The notes beneath the pieces are model-generated. The model was not told the DNA's origin. It saw only the letters and a list, made by a program, of their open reading frames with translations, and searched no databases. This document shows positions 17,834 through 26,886 of a stretch of DNA of 44,389 nt, in pieces. Every line of letters begins with the position of its first letter. Position 1 is the stretch's first letter. Position numbers and translations under genes: made by a program. The DNA is from an uncultured Bacteroidales bacterium (lineage in GTDB: Bacteria > Bacteroidota > Bacteroidia > Bacteroidales > Bacteroidaceae). The stretch is from NCBI GenBank assembly GCA_902798705.1, contig CADBXS010000005.1:1-44389 (forward strand). The letters run 5' to 3'.

Positions 17834-18010
17834 ATGCCCGAAAAGACAAATAAGGAAAAATCCAAGAGTTTCATCCTACGCATCGATAGCGAAACAATGA
17901 ACGCTATCGAGGCGTGGGCTGCTGATGAATTTCGCTCTACCAACGGCCAAATTCAGTGGATACTGAATGAGGCTTTGAAAAAGGCTGGGCGACTGAAAAA
18001 GAAACAATGA
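17834..18010 (+). CDS. Small Arc-type ribbon-helix-helix DNA-binding protein
   Basis: A 58-residue protein starting at the ATG at 17834. 'SKSFILRIDSETMNAIEAWA' and 'ADEFRSTNGQIQWILNEAL' fit an Arc/MetJ-like ribbon-helix-helix fold: a short beta strand (FILRID) that would enter the DNA major groove, then two helices. The Lys/Arg-rich end is 'GRLKKKQ'. RHH proteins bind DNA as dimers and are often autoregulators. Its start lies one base after the SPFH stop codon, so the two genes are translated from one transcript. Confidence 0.82.
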   Translation: MPEKTNKEKSKSFILRIDSETMNAIEAWAADEFRSTNGQIQWILNEALKKAGRLKKKQ

Positions 18011-18067
18011 TTTCGTTTTGAAACATTGCACACGAGTCTTAATAATTCTGACGAACAAGGAAAAAGA

Positions 18068-18131
18068 CACGCAGAAATCGCAGAGATACGCAGGAATACA
18101 GAATTTCCGCTATTTCTGCGATTTCTGCGTG
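18068..18131. repeat. Inverted-repeat element with 17-bp perfect arms
   Basis: CACGCAGAAATCGCAGA (18068-18084) is the exact reverse complement of 18115-18131. The left arm also shows a ~10-bp internal periodicity (cgcaga/cgcaga/cgcagg). The ACGCAGAAA core is shared with the element at 40665-40827. It could end the SPFH operon, but it looks like a dispersed intergenic repeat. Confidence 0.75.
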
Positions 18132-18213
18132 ACATTAATAAAACAATTCAAGTGTTTTCGTGGGCAAAGTAACGCAATTATCATTGTTTATCAGAACAAT
18201 TTTTATGTTTTTG

Positions 18214-18244
18214 TTTGAAAGTTGAAAAATAAAGCATACCTTTG
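18214..18244 (+). promoter_or_regulatory. Promoter of the GH105 gene
   Basis: TTTG at 18214-18217 and TACCTTTG at 18237-18244, with a 19-nt spacer, match the -33/-7 consensus closely. It may drive the whole run GH105-sppA-lpxK-thiL-GH25. Confidence 0.75.
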
Positions 18245-18316
18245 TAAATTAGAGTAATTTGCAATGATTGCAAATGACGGTTTGCACAAACAAAAACTTA
18301 AATATCATCAACCACA

Positions 18317-19477
18317 ATGAAAAGATTGAAAACACTTCTCATGTCGTCCGTTCTGCTGGCATCGACAGCTATGGCACAGGAATTGGCACCGACAACGGCT
18401 CCTGCTCAACTGCTGAAAAGTGCAGAGGCACAGCAAACTGTGGAATTGATTCACAAGGTGAATGCCTATTGGCAAGCTAATCATCGTGCTGAATGTCGTG
18501 GATTTTGGGATAATGCGGCTTATTTCACAGGCAATCAGGCAGCTTACGAACTGACAGGAAAGCCTGAGTATCTGGACTATGCTATCCGTTTTGCTGAACA
18601 CAACCGCTGGACGGGTGCAACAGAAAAGGACCCAAAGAAATGGGAATACAAGACGTATGGCGAGGATATGCGCCATGTGCTTTTTGCAGACTGGCAGATT
18701 TGCTTTCAAATCTATATCGACCTCTACAAGCTTGAGCACCGCGCTGAACGCTTGCAACGTGCGCTGGAAGTGATGACCACCCAGGCTCAGATGGAGGAGA
18801 AGGACTTTTGGTGGTGGAGCGATGCACTCTACATGGGTTTGCCTATCTTCACGAAGCTCTACACGGTGACTCACAACCAGAAGCTGCTCGACAAGCAGTA
18901 CGAGAGTTTCAAGTGGACTGACGATTTGCTTTTCGACAAGGAAGCACAGTTGTATTACCGCGACGGAAAATATGTGCATCCAAAGGTGAAGACAGCTTGC
19001 AACGGTGGCAAGAGCTTCTGGGCACGCGGCGACGGTTGGGTGCTGGCAGGCTTGGCAAAGGTACTACAAGATATTCCAAAGGATTCGAAATATCGTGCGT
19101 TCTATGTGCAGCGCTTCCAGCAGTTGGCTGAAGGCGTGGCTCGTTGTCAGCAGGCAGAAGGTTATTGGAGCCGTTCGATGCTCTGCGAGGACGATGCTCC
19201 TGGCTATGAGACAAGCGGAACGGCATTCTTCATCTATGGTATGCTCTGGGGTGTGAACAACGGCTTATTGCCAGCTACGAAGTATAAGCCAGTGATTGAA
19301 AAGGGTTGGAAATACTTATCAACAATTGCTTTGCAGAGCGATGGTTCCATCGGTTTTGTGCAGCCTATCGGCGAAAAGCCTGACCCTACCAAGACGGTGG
19401 ACGCTCACTCACAAGCTCCTTTCGGTACTGGAGCTTGGCTGCTGGCTGCTTGCGAATATGCAAAATACTGCAAATAA
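18317..19477 (+). CDS. GH105 unsaturated rhamnogalacturonyl hydrolase, secreted
   Basis: A 386-residue protein with the signal peptide 'MKRLKTLLMSSVLLASTAMA'. GH105 (YteR/YesR type) hydrolyses the delta-4,5-unsaturated galacturonate that pectin lyases leave at the non-reducing end. The (alpha/alpha)6 barrel motifs are 'FWWWSDALYMGLPIF' (164-178; D169 is the likely catalytic Asp), 'SFWARGDGWVLAGL' (233-246), 'YETSGTAFFIYGMLWG' and 'APFGTGAWLLAACEYAK'. It would complete what the PL1 lyase at 28158-29966 starts. sppA follows 33 bp later. Confidence 0.9.
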   Translation: MKRLKTLLMSSVLLASTAMAQELAPTTAPAQLLKSAEAQQTVELIHKVNAYWQANHRAECRGFWDNAAYFTGNQAAYELTGKPEYLDYAIRFAEHNRWTGATEKDPKKWEYKTYGEDMRHVLFADWQICFQIYIDLYKLEHRAERLQRALEVMTTQAQMEEKDFWWWSDALYMGLPIFTKLYTVTHNQKLLDKQYESFKWTDDLLFDKEAQLYYRDGKYVHPKVKTACNGGKSFWARGDGWVLAGLAKVLQDIPKDSKYRAFYVQRFQQLAEGVARCQQAEGYWSRSMLCEDDAPGYETSGTAFFIYGMLWGVNNGLLPATKYKPVIEKGWKYLSTIALQSDGSIGFVQPIGEKPDPTKTVDAHSQAPFGTGAWLLAACEYAKYCK

Positions 19478-19510
19478 TGATAAAGATTACAAACTAAAAA
19501 TTATTACAAT

Positions 19511-21295
19511 ATGAAAGACTTTTTTAAATATGTGCTGGCTACGGTTGTAGGAATCATTTTGGTAAGCCTGATTTGCACCATCATTTCTGTCATTACCCTA
19601 CTCGGTATGGCAAGTAAATCGACGAAATCGGTTCCAAACGATGCTGTGCTGGTGCTGAAATTAGACGGTTCAATCTCGGAGCGCTCACAAGACAATCCAT
19701 TCGGAAGCCTTTTGGGAAGCGCTACAACACAAATGGGACTAGACGACATACTGAAGGCGATTCGCAATGCACAGAATGACGATAAGGTGAAGGGCATCTA
19801 TATCGAAGCAGGCAACTTTGCTGGTGCCATCCCTGCCCAACTTCAGGAAATTCGTCAGGCTCTGTGGAATTTCAAGAAATCGGGCAAGTTCATTGTTTCT
19901 TACGGCGACCAATACACTCAGGGCACCTATTATTTGGCATCTGTTGCTGACTCTGTTGTCATCAACCCTGAGGGCATGCTCGACTGGAAGGGATTGTCTT
20001 TCCAAACCTTATATTATAAGGATGTGCTCGACAAGGTGGGCGTGAAGATGGAGATTTTCAAGGTGGGAACCTATAAGAGCGCCGTTGAGCCATACTTCCT
20101 GACTGAGATGAGCGATGCCAACCGCGAACAAATCACGGTGTTCAGCGATGAAATCTGGAAGCAGATGCAAAGCGAAGTTGCAAAGTCGCGCAAATTCTCG
20201 TATGAGCAGCTGAATCAACTGACTGACGAAGGTTTGACATTCAAAGAGACAAACTACTACTTGAAGAAGAAGTTGGTTGACAAGGTGGCATTCTCCGACG
20301 AAGTGCCACAGATGTTGGCTTACTGCATGGACAGGACTAAGGCAGGCGACTACAACACCATCTCGGTGGAAGATTTGGCTGCCAGCACCTCGAGTGAACC
20401 AAAGGGCACAAGCGGCAATGTGATAGCTGTGTATTATGCAGCAGGCGAAATTGTGCAGTCTGATGAGTCTTCGTTGGGCAGTATGGGCGAAATGATTGCC
20501 GCCGACAAGGTGACAAAGGACCTGAAGGATTTGGCAAATGACAACGATGTGAAGGCTGTAGTGATGCGTGTGAACTCCCCTGGTGGTAGCGCTTTCGCCA
20601 GCGAACAGATATGGCATCAGGTGATAAACATCAAGTCGAAGAAGCCTATCATCGTGTCGATGGGTGGCTATGCGGCTTCGGGCGGTTACTACATTTCGTG
20701 CGCAGCCGACTATATCGTTGCTGAGCCAACCACACTGACAGGTTCTATCGGCATCTTCGGCGTATTCCCTGTGGCAGAAGAACTGATTAACAAGAAAATT
20801 GGCATACACGCTAACACAGTGAAGACCAACCAGTTTGCCGACTTCGGCGACTATACACGTCAGATGACAGAGGCAGAGAAGAACGCCCTGCAGACATACA
20901 TCAACCGTGGCTACGAACTCTTCACTAAGCGTTGTGCCGACGGCAGAAAGATGCCACAGGATTCCATCAAGGCTATTGCAGAAGGCCGTGTGTGGACAGG
21001 CGAACATGCATTGAAGATTGGTTTGGTGGATAAACTCGGCAACTTGGACGATGCCATCGAAATCGCAAAGCAGCGTGCCAATGTGTCAGAAGCTACTATC
21101 CTCTCCTACCCTGCTAAGTCGTCGTTCTTCGAACAGCTGATGGATAAGGCAAATAACACCGACAGTTATGCCGATGCCAAGATGAAAGAACTGTTAGGAC
21201 CTGAATTCTATAACTTCTTCATCAACCTCCGTTCGCTCGACAGGAAGGGTTCTGTGAATGCCCGCGTGCCATTCTACGGCAACTTCAACCTGTAA
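19511..21295 (+). CDS. sppA: Signal peptide peptidase SppA, 67K type
   Basis: A 594-residue membrane-anchored protease of family S49 that degrades released signal peptides. One N-terminal membrane segment spans about 7-33. The duplicated domain layout of the long form is present. The catalytic Lys is K189 in 'KVGTYKSAVEP' and the nucleophile Ser is S390 in 'MGGYAASGGYYISCAADYI', corresponding to K209 and S409 of E. coli SppA. 'VNSPGGSAFASEQIW' precedes it. lpxK follows 53 bp later in the same direction. Confidence 0.95.
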   Translation: MKDFFKYVLATVVGIILVSLICTIISVITLLGMASKSTKSVPNDAVLVLKLDGSISERSQDNPFGSLLGSATTQMGLDDILKAIRNAQNDDKVKGIYIEAGNFAGAIPAQLQEIRQALWNFKKSGKFIVSYGDQYTQGTYYLASVADSVVINPEGMLDWKGLSFQTLYYKDVLDKVGVKMEIFKVGTYKSAVEPYFLTEMSDANREQITVFSDEIWKQMQSEVAKSRKFSYEQLNQLTDEGLTFKETNYYLKKKLVDKVAFSDEVPQMLAYCMDRTKAGDYNTISVEDLAASTSSEPKGTSGNVIAVYYAAGEIVQSDESSLGSMGEMIAADKVTKDLKDLANDNDVKAVVMRVNSPGGSAFASEQIWHQVINIKSKKPIIVSMGGYAASGGYYISCAADYIVAEPTTLTGSIGIFGVFPVAEELINKKIGIHANTVKTNQFADFGDYTRQMTEAEKNALQTYINRGYELFTKRCADGRKMPQDSIKAIAEGRVWTGEHALKIGLVDKLGNLDDAIEIAKQRANVSEATILSYPAKSSFFEQLMDKANNTDSYADAKMKELLGPEFYNFFINLRSLDRKGSVNARVPFYGNFNL

Positions 21296-21348
21296 AGGAT
21301 TTAATACAAACTATCAACTAAACAGCGTCAAGACGTTCTCTCTCCTGC

Positions 21349-22473
21349 ATGGAAGGTGACCACATAAAAATATGCAAAGCTCTTCTGCCATTCTCGTGGC
21401 TTTACGGAATGGCAGTCAACTTGCGCAATGTTCTGTTCGACAGCGGAGTGTTGCCAAGCGAGAGATTTGACATACCTGTTATTTGTGTGGGCAATATCAC
21501 AGCAGGAGGAACGGGCAAGACACCTCACACAGAATATCTCATTCGGCTTCTCGCGGCTCAGAACCAGGTGGCAGTGCTGAGCCGTGGCTACAAGCGGAAG
21601 TCGAAAGGCTACATCTTGGCGAGGGACGACATGCCGATGAAGATGATTGGTGATGAGCCTTACCAAATGAAGCACAAGTTTCCTCGCATCCACATGGCTG
21701 TCGATAAAAACCGCCGGGAGGGCATCCGACGACTGTGCGACAAGAAGGTATGGCCTGCCACCGATGTGGTCCTCCTCGATGATGCCTTCCAGCATCGTTA
21801 TGTGCAGGCAGGCATCAACATCCTGCTAATGGACTACCACCGACTCATCTACTTCGACGAACTCTTGCCAGCAGGACGTTTACGAGAGCCAAGGTCGAGC
21901 ACACAGCGAGCTGACATTGTCATCGTTACAAAGTGCCCTACCTACATCACACCGATGGAGGAACACGGCATCGCTCGTTCGTTGGGCATGCAACCATGGC
22001 AAAAGCTGTTCTTCACCCATTTCAAGTATGGCGCACTCCACAACATCAAGGACGGTTCCGAAATTGAACTCGACGACCTGAGGGGAGAACAATACAACGT
22101 GGTGTTGCTTACAGGCATAGCCTCGCCTCAGCAGATGGAGTACGACTTGAAGAAATACTGCAACTTCACGTCGATACACTTCTCGGATCATCACAACTTT
22201 ACTGACAAGGACATCCAACGTGTGAAAGACACGATTCAGAAGGTGAAGGCTACCGGAAAGAAAACTATCGTCATCACCACGGAGAAGGATGCTACCCGAC
22301 TGAGGGACAACAAGACCTCACTTGTAGAAGGCATGGATGTCTATGCCCTTCCTATCGAAGTGGAATTTCTGGATGAGCGTGGTAATGAATTTGACCAATT
22401 GATACTGAATTATGTTCAAACAAATTCAAGAAACAGCGACCTACAAAAAAAGCAGGATGAGAACAAAGCCTGA
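21349..22473 (+). CDS. lpxK: Tetraacyldisaccharide 4'-kinase
   Basis: A 374-residue protein. LpxK phosphorylates the 4' position of the lipid A disaccharide at the inner membrane. The Walker A motif is 'NITAGGTGKTPHTEYLI'. 'FSWLYGMAVNLRNVLFD' is the membrane-associating N-terminus, and 'DVVLLDDAFQHR' and 'LLPAGRLREP' are further family motifs. The last ~20 residues ('NSRNSDLQKKQDENKA') overlap, in another frame, the remnant of a purine-nucleoside phosphorylase gene, so the natural C-terminus may have been altered by that deletion. Confidence 0.94.
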   Translation: MEGDHIKICKALLPFSWLYGMAVNLRNVLFDSGVLPSERFDIPVICVGNITAGGTGKTPHTEYLIRLLAAQNQVAVLSRGYKRKSKGYILARDDMPMKMIGDEPYQMKHKFPRIHMAVDKNRREGIRRLCDKKVWPATDVVLLDDAFQHRYVQAGINILLMDYHRLIYFDELLPAGRLREPRSSTQRADIVIVTKCPTYITPMEEHGIARSLGMQPWQKLFFTHFKYGALHNIKDGSEIELDDLRGEQYNVVLLTGIASPQQMEYDLKKYCNFTSIHFSDHHNFTDKDIQRVKDTIQKVKATGKKTIVITTEKDATRLRDNKTSLVEGMDVYALPIEVEFLDERGNEFDQLILNYVQTNSRNSDLQKKQDENKA

Positions 22474-22546
22474 AAAGGTAGTTATTCTTGGAGCGGACCG
22501 AGATGACAGAATGAGGAAATCGATATTGATAACAAATTATACATAA
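22412..22546 (+). pseudogene. punA: 5' remnant of a purine-nucleoside phosphorylase gene
   Basis: The open frame from the ATG at 22412 reads 'MFKQIQETATYKKSRMRT' then 'KPEKVVILGA' and stops at 22544-22546. The first ~30 residues look like the start of Bacteroidetes purine-nucleoside phosphorylases (M..I.ETA.Y.K......P...IILG). After 'VVILGA' the similarity ends and a short unrelated tail reaches a stop codon. In related genomes, as I recall, punA sits between lpxK and thiL, which is exactly where this fragment lies. It overlaps the end of lpxK by 62 bp. A deletion of most of punA is the simplest reading. Confidence 0.65.
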
Positions 22547-22551
22547 GTCTA

Positions 22552-23613
22552 ATGACACAAATTTCCACACTTGGTGAGTTTGGACTCATCAAGCGTTTAA
22601 CCAAAGATATAGAACTCAAAAATCCAGAAACGAAGAAGGGCGTGGGCGACGACTGTGCCGTGCTAACTTTCGATGGTGAGAAGGAAGTGCTCGTCACCAC
22701 CGACATGCTAATGGAAGGCGTCCACTTCGACCTCACCTATATGCCTTTGAAGCACTTGGGCTACAAATCGGCAATAGTGAACTTCAGCGACGTTTATGCT
22801 ATGGGAGGCACTCCCAAACAGATAACCGTCAGTTTGGCGTTGGGAAAACGATTCTCCGTTGAAGACATGGACGAATTCTACGATGGGCTACGTTTGGCTT
22901 GCGACGAACACGGAGTAGATATCGTGGGAGGCGACACGACTTCATCGATGACAGGACTTGCCATCAGCATCACTTGCATTGGCGAGTGTCCAAAGGGCAA
23001 AGCCATCTATCGCAACGGCGCAAAAGAAACCGACCTCATCTGTGTGAGCGGTGACTTAGGTGCTGCCTACATGGGACTCCAACTGTTGGAACGCGAGAAA
23101 GACGTATATTATGGGCAAGTGGCTGACGCTAAAGCTCAAGGCAAGGAACCCGTTGATTTCCAGCCCGACTTTGCAGGAAAAGAATATCTACTGGAACGCC
23201 AGATGAAGCCCACTGCACGTCGCGACATCATTCAGGCGCTTCGCGAAGCAGGCATACAACCCACTGCCATGATGGACATAAGCGATGGACTTTCCTCAGA
23301 ACTGATGCACATCTGTTCGCAGTCGAATGTGGGTTGCCGCATCTACGAAGAGCACATTCCACTCGATTACCAGACCGCTGTGATGGCAGAGGAACTCAAC
23401 ATGAACGTAACGACTTGTGCGCTGAATGGTGGCGAGGACTACGAATTGCTTTTCACAATTCCTATTTCCGACCACGAAAAGGTGAGCAACATAAAAGACG
23501 TGAAACTCATTGGACACATCACAAAGCCCAAACTCGGTCTCGCACTCATCACCCGCGACGGCAACGAATTTGAGCTCAAGGCACAAGGCTGGAATCCGCT
23601 GAAAGATGAATAA
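22552..23613 (+). CDS. thiL: Thiamine-monophosphate kinase
   Basis: A 353-residue protein. ThiL makes thiamine diphosphate, the active cofactor, from thiamine monophosphate. It belongs to the PurM/HypE ATP-binding fold. Family motifs are 'GVGDDCAVLTF' (metal and phosphate binding), 'VTTDMLMEGVHFDL', 'GYKSAIVNFSDVYAMGG', 'VGGDTTSS', 'MMDISDGLSSEL' and 'LNGGEDYELLFT'. Length fits the family. It overlaps the next gene by 8 bp. Confidence 0.94.
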   Translation: MTQISTLGEFGLIKRLTKDIELKNPETKKGVGDDCAVLTFDGEKEVLVTTDMLMEGVHFDLTYMPLKHLGYKSAIVNFSDVYAMGGTPKQITVSLALGKRFSVEDMDEFYDGLRLACDEHGVDIVGGDTTSSMTGLAISITCIGECPKGKAIYRNGAKETDLICVSGDLGAAYMGLQLLEREKDVYYGQVADAKAQGKEPVDFQPDFAGKEYLLERQMKPTARRDIIQALREAGIQPTAMMDISDGLSSELMHICSQSNVGCRIYEEHIPLDYQTAVMAEELNMNVTTCALNGGEDYELLFTIPISDHEKVSNIKDVKLIGHITKPKLGLALITRDGNEFELKAQGWNPLKDE

Positions 23614-24913
23614 CAAACAAATGGACGATACAATCAACCAAATAACTCCTCCTTCCACCACTGGGAGTGCGAAGGAGGAGTCTATGTGTAAGGAACAGTC
23701 CTCCAGAAGAATGACGTTGAATTACATTCTCTTCCTCATTCTCGGACTATTTTTGGGTTTTGTGGGCTACCTTCTGATTGACCATCACTACTACCGCTCA
23801 GAAAAAATCCATTTTCAAAAAAGCGACACACTTCACCTTGAAGACGGCTCTATCTACCTAGGTGAAATCAATGCCGCCAAACAGCCCCACGGCTATGGAA
23901 TGCTGACAACAACAGAAGGCAAACGTGTGACAGGAGAATGGACCAACGGACGACTCAACAAAGGAACGCTCCTCACCGACCAATACGAGTACGTTGGCAG
24001 TCTGCGCAATCTGATGCCCGATGGTGACGGAAAAATGATCTATGCTTCCGACTCCACCTTCATTGGCAGATGGCAACAAGGTAAGCGTCAAGGCATTGGC
24101 AAGCTCATCTTCAATCCCGACAGCATAGTGTTTGGACGATGGGACAGCGACTCTCTTTTGATGCCCAATCCTTTCAAGATTGGAGAGCGTGTTTATGGCA
24201 TCGATGTGTCGCGTTTCCAGCATAGCATCGATTGGGGCAATCTCGCTCTGCACTCCGACTCGCTCGGACGCATTTCAAAGAATGGTTGGGTGGAAGGTGA
24301 GCCAGGCTACTATTTCGGCAAGACCGATTTCAACTTTCTCCAGCCGATCCACTTTGTGTTCATGAAATCGACAGACGGCGCCTATCAAATCGACCCATTC
24401 TATTATCGCAACCACAATGCGGCACGTGAACGGGGCATCACGGTGGGTATCTACCATTTCCTCCGCTTCGAGCCCGTTGAGGAACAAATCGAGAATTTCA
24501 TTGCCAACGTACAAATGGAGAAAGGCGACCTGCCGCCTGTGCTCGACATTGAAGACGATAACCGCCACCATGCGCTCACCCAGCACAGCGAAGCCTACCT
24601 CAGTATGGCACTGAAATGGTTGCATGCCATTGAAGCCCACTTCGGCGTGCGCCCTATCATCTACATGAACAAGAACAACTACCTGCGCTATGCCGTAGGC
24701 ACAGAATTGGAGCAATACGATTGTTGGATTGCCAATTACAACAGGACAGCGCAAGACCCTGAAATAGAAGGCAAATGGCGATTCTGGCAAGTGAGCTGTA
24801 AAGGTGCTGTGAACGGAATCCAATACAAGGATATGAGCCATGTGGATTTGGATGTATTCCACGGAACACTCCCCGAATTCCATCAGTATGTTGAAACTTA
24901 CGGAATCAAATAG
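23606..24913 (+). CDS. Membrane-anchored MORN-repeat/GH25 lysozyme-like protein
   Basis: A 435-residue protein. After a ~36-residue cytoplasmic head, one membrane segment spans about 37-58. MORN-like repeats follow at about 80-180 ('HGYGMLTTTEGKRVTGEW', 'GDGKMIYASDSTFIGRW', 'GIGKLIFNPDSIVFGRW'). A GH25 muramidase domain covers about 195-430, with 'YGIDVSRFQHSIDW' (D200), the catalytic 'DIED' (D314, E316), 'CWIANYN' and 'FWQVS'. GH25 cuts the MurNAc-GlcNAc bond of peptidoglycan. Between the first strand and 'FVFMKSTDG' it has a loop about 30 residues longer than in typical GH25 enzymes. MORN repeats often recruit envelope or membrane partners; the combination is uncommon. Confidence 0.88.
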   Translation: MNNKQMDDTINQITPPSTTGSAKEESMCKEQSSRRMTLNYILFLILGLFLGFVGYLLIDHHYYRSEKIHFQKSDTLHLEDGSIYLGEINAAKQPHGYGMLTTTEGKRVTGEWTNGRLNKGTLLTDQYEYVGSLRNLMPDGDGKMIYASDSTFIGRWQQGKRQGIGKLIFNPDSIVFGRWDSDSLLMPNPFKIGERVYGIDVSRFQHSIDWGNLALHSDSLGRISKNGWVEGEPGYYFGKTDFNFLQPIHFVFMKSTDGAYQIDPFYYRNHNAARERGITVGIYHFLRFEPVEEQIENFIANVQMEKGDLPPVLDIEDDNRHHALTQHSEAYLSMALKWLHAIEAHFGVRPIIYMNKNNYLRYAVGTELEQYDCWIANYNRTAQDPEIEGKWRFWQVSCKGAVNGIQYKDMSHVDLDVFHGTLPEFHQYVETYGIK

Positions 24914-24990
24914 TGATTGCGTCTGTTAAAAACTGCAAATTGTAACACAATCGTAACATTCTGAATTGGATTCCTTTCTGCATTTTTCCT

Positions 24991-24998
24991 TACTTTTG
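24991..24998 (+). promoter_or_regulatory. -7 element for the Na/Pi symporter gene
   Basis: TACTTTTG, 80 bp before the start codon, with TTG at 24966-24968. Confidence 0.6.
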
Positions 24999-25077
24999 CA
25001 TTTATGAATCTCAGGTAAAGTTCTTCTTTCCCAATGATAGAATTCACTAAGTATTAACCGAATACATATTTTCATTT

Positions 25078-26793
25078 ATGGAAGATTCTCAAAACTACTT
25101 GATGCTTACCTTTCGCTTGTTAGGTTCACTGGCATTGCTGATGTACGGTATGAAAACGATGAGCGATGCATTGCAGAAATTAGCAGGTCCTCAGCTTCGA
25201 CATGTGCTCGGTGCCATGACCACCAACCGTTTCACAGGAATGCTGACAGGTATGGGAGTGACAGCAGCTGTGCAGTCATCAACTGCCACCACCGTCATGA
25301 CCGTGTCGTTTGTTTCCGCAGGATTGCTAACGCTTGCACAAGCCATTTCCGTCATCATGGGTGCCAACATCGGTACGACACTCACGGCGTGGATCATGTC
25401 GGCAGGTTTCTCTTTCAACATCACCGACTTCGTCTATCCCGCTTTCCTCATCGCCATCATCCTCATCTATCGCAAGAGTAACCGAGTGGTGGGTGACTTC
25501 CTCTTCGGTATTGCCTTCATGTTCTTGGGACTGGGCACCCTGCGTCAGACGGGTATCGACATGAACATTGGTGCTAACGAGGCTGTGCTGTCGTTCTTCT
25601 CTTCGTTCGACCCACATAGCTTCACCACCACCCTGCTTTTCCTCTTGATTGGTGGAGTGCTCACCATGTGTGTGCAGTCGTCAGCAGCAGTGATGGCCAT
25701 CACCATGATTCTATGCTCCAGTGGTGTTCTCCCTATCTATCAGGGCATCGCATTGGTGATGGGTGAAAACATCGGCACCACCGTCACTTCTAACATTGTG
25801 GCACTCTCGGCAGGTACTCAGGCACGTCGTGCAGCCTTCGCCCACATGTTCTTCAACCTCTTTGGCGTGTGCTGGATTCTCATCGTCTTCCGTCCGTTTG
25901 TCAATTTGGTATGCGAATTGGTAAACTACGATGTGAACATGACGAAAGAAAGTGTCAGCAATGCCGTGTTCTTGAAAAACTCCGCCAAACTGAGTTTCGT
26001 ACTGGCAGCCTTCCACACTTGCTTCAACCTTGTCAATACAGGTATCCTCATTTGGTTCATTCCTCAGATTGAGAAATTGGTGTGCCGTGTCATCAAGTCG
26101 AAAAACAAGGAGGAAGAAGAAGATTCTCGTCTGCAATACATTTCCGCTGGTATCATGAAGACACCAGAAATCTCAGTGCTCCAAGCACAAAAGGAAATCA
26201 CCCTCTTTGGTGTACGCATTCAGCGCATGTTCCAGATGGTACGCGATTTGGTAGATGAACGCGACAGCGACAAGTTTGCTAAGCTCTACAGCCGCATCGA
26301 AAAGTATGAAGGCATCTCCGACAATATGGAAATTGAAATTGCCCACTACCTCGAGCAGGTGAGCGATGCACACCTTTCCGATGAGACTAAGCAGAAGATA
26401 CGTCAGATGATGCGCGAAATCGGTGAAATTGAATCCATTGGCGACGCTTGCTACAACATTGCACGCACCCTCAACCGTCGTATGCAGTCCAACAAGGATT
26501 TCAACGAGAATCAGTATAAGGAGCTGAAGGAAATGCTGCAGCTCACCGATGATTCCCTCACCCAGATGAACCGTGTGATGCAAGGTCGTCGTGAAGAGCA
26601 GAATATTAAAGAAACATTCCGCATCGAGAACGACATCAACGCTATGCGCGACCGTCTGAAGGCAAAGAACATACAGGCTATCAATGAGCACGAATACGAC
26701 TACGCCATTGGAACCATGTTCGTGGACCTCATCAGCGAATGTGAGAAATTGGGCGACTATGTTGTGAATGTAGTACAGGCAAGATTAGGCTAA
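25078..26793 (+). CDS. Na+/phosphate symporter with PhoU-like C-terminal domain
   Basis: A 571-residue inner-membrane protein of the NptA/YjbB family. The two inverted repeats of the transport core carry the diagnostic QSS motifs: 'TAAVQSSTATTVMTVSFVSA' and 'TMCVQSSAAVMAITMILC'. Glycine-rich partners are 'VIMGANIGTTLTAW' and 'LVMGENIGTTVTSN'. After about residue 350 comes a soluble helical PhoU-like domain ('GEIESIGDACYNIARTLNRR', 'LISECEKLGDYVVNVVQ') that probably tunes uptake. It is a single-gene unit ending at a strong terminator. Confidence 0.93.
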   Translation: MEDSQNYLMLTFRLLGSLALLMYGMKTMSDALQKLAGPQLRHVLGAMTTNRFTGMLTGMGVTAAVQSSTATTVMTVSFVSAGLLTLAQAISVIMGANIGTTLTAWIMSAGFSFNITDFVYPAFLIAIILIYRKSNRVVGDFLFGIAFMFLGLGTLRQTGIDMNIGANEAVLSFFSSFDPHSFTTTLLFLLIGGVLTMCVQSSAAVMAITMILCSSGVLPIYQGIALVMGENIGTTVTSNIVALSAGTQARRAAFAHMFFNLFGVCWILIVFRPFVNLVCELVNYDVNMTKESVSNAVFLKNSAKLSFVLAAFHTCFNLVNTGILIWFIPQIEKLVCRVIKSKNKEEEEDSRLQYISAGIMKTPEISVLQAQKEITLFGVRIQRMFQMVRDLVDERDSDKFAKLYSRIEKYEGISDNMEIEIAHYLEQVSDAHLSDETKQKIRQMMREIGEIESIGDACYNIARTLNRRMQSNKDFNENQYKELKEMLQLTDDSLTQMNRVMQGRREEQNIKETFRIENDINAMRDRLKAKNIQAINEHEYDYAIGTMFVDLISECEKLGDYVVNVVQARLG

Positions 26794-26822
26794 GCTCAAA
26801 AACCTATATTAGCAAAATCGAA

Positions 26823-26858
26823 AAACGAAAGCTGCCATCCGGATGGCAGCTTTCGTTT
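26823..26858. terminator. 36-bp perfect palindromic terminator
   Basis: AACGAAAGCTGCCATCC on the left (26824-26840) is the exact reverse complement of 26841-26857, followed by T-rich sequence. It serves the symporter gene and the convergent Gly/Tyr-rich lipoprotein gene. Sixteen bases (26831-26846) recur exactly at 28091-28106. Confidence 0.9.
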
Positions 26859-26886
26859 CTTTAAAATTTTAACTTTCTCAAACCTC

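Larger units (their letters stand above)
18011..18316. other. 306-bp intergenic region with an inverted repeat and the GH105 promoter
   Basis: It contains the cgcag-type inverted repeat at 18068-18131 and the promoter at 18214-18244. I see no gene in it. Confidence 0.6.
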
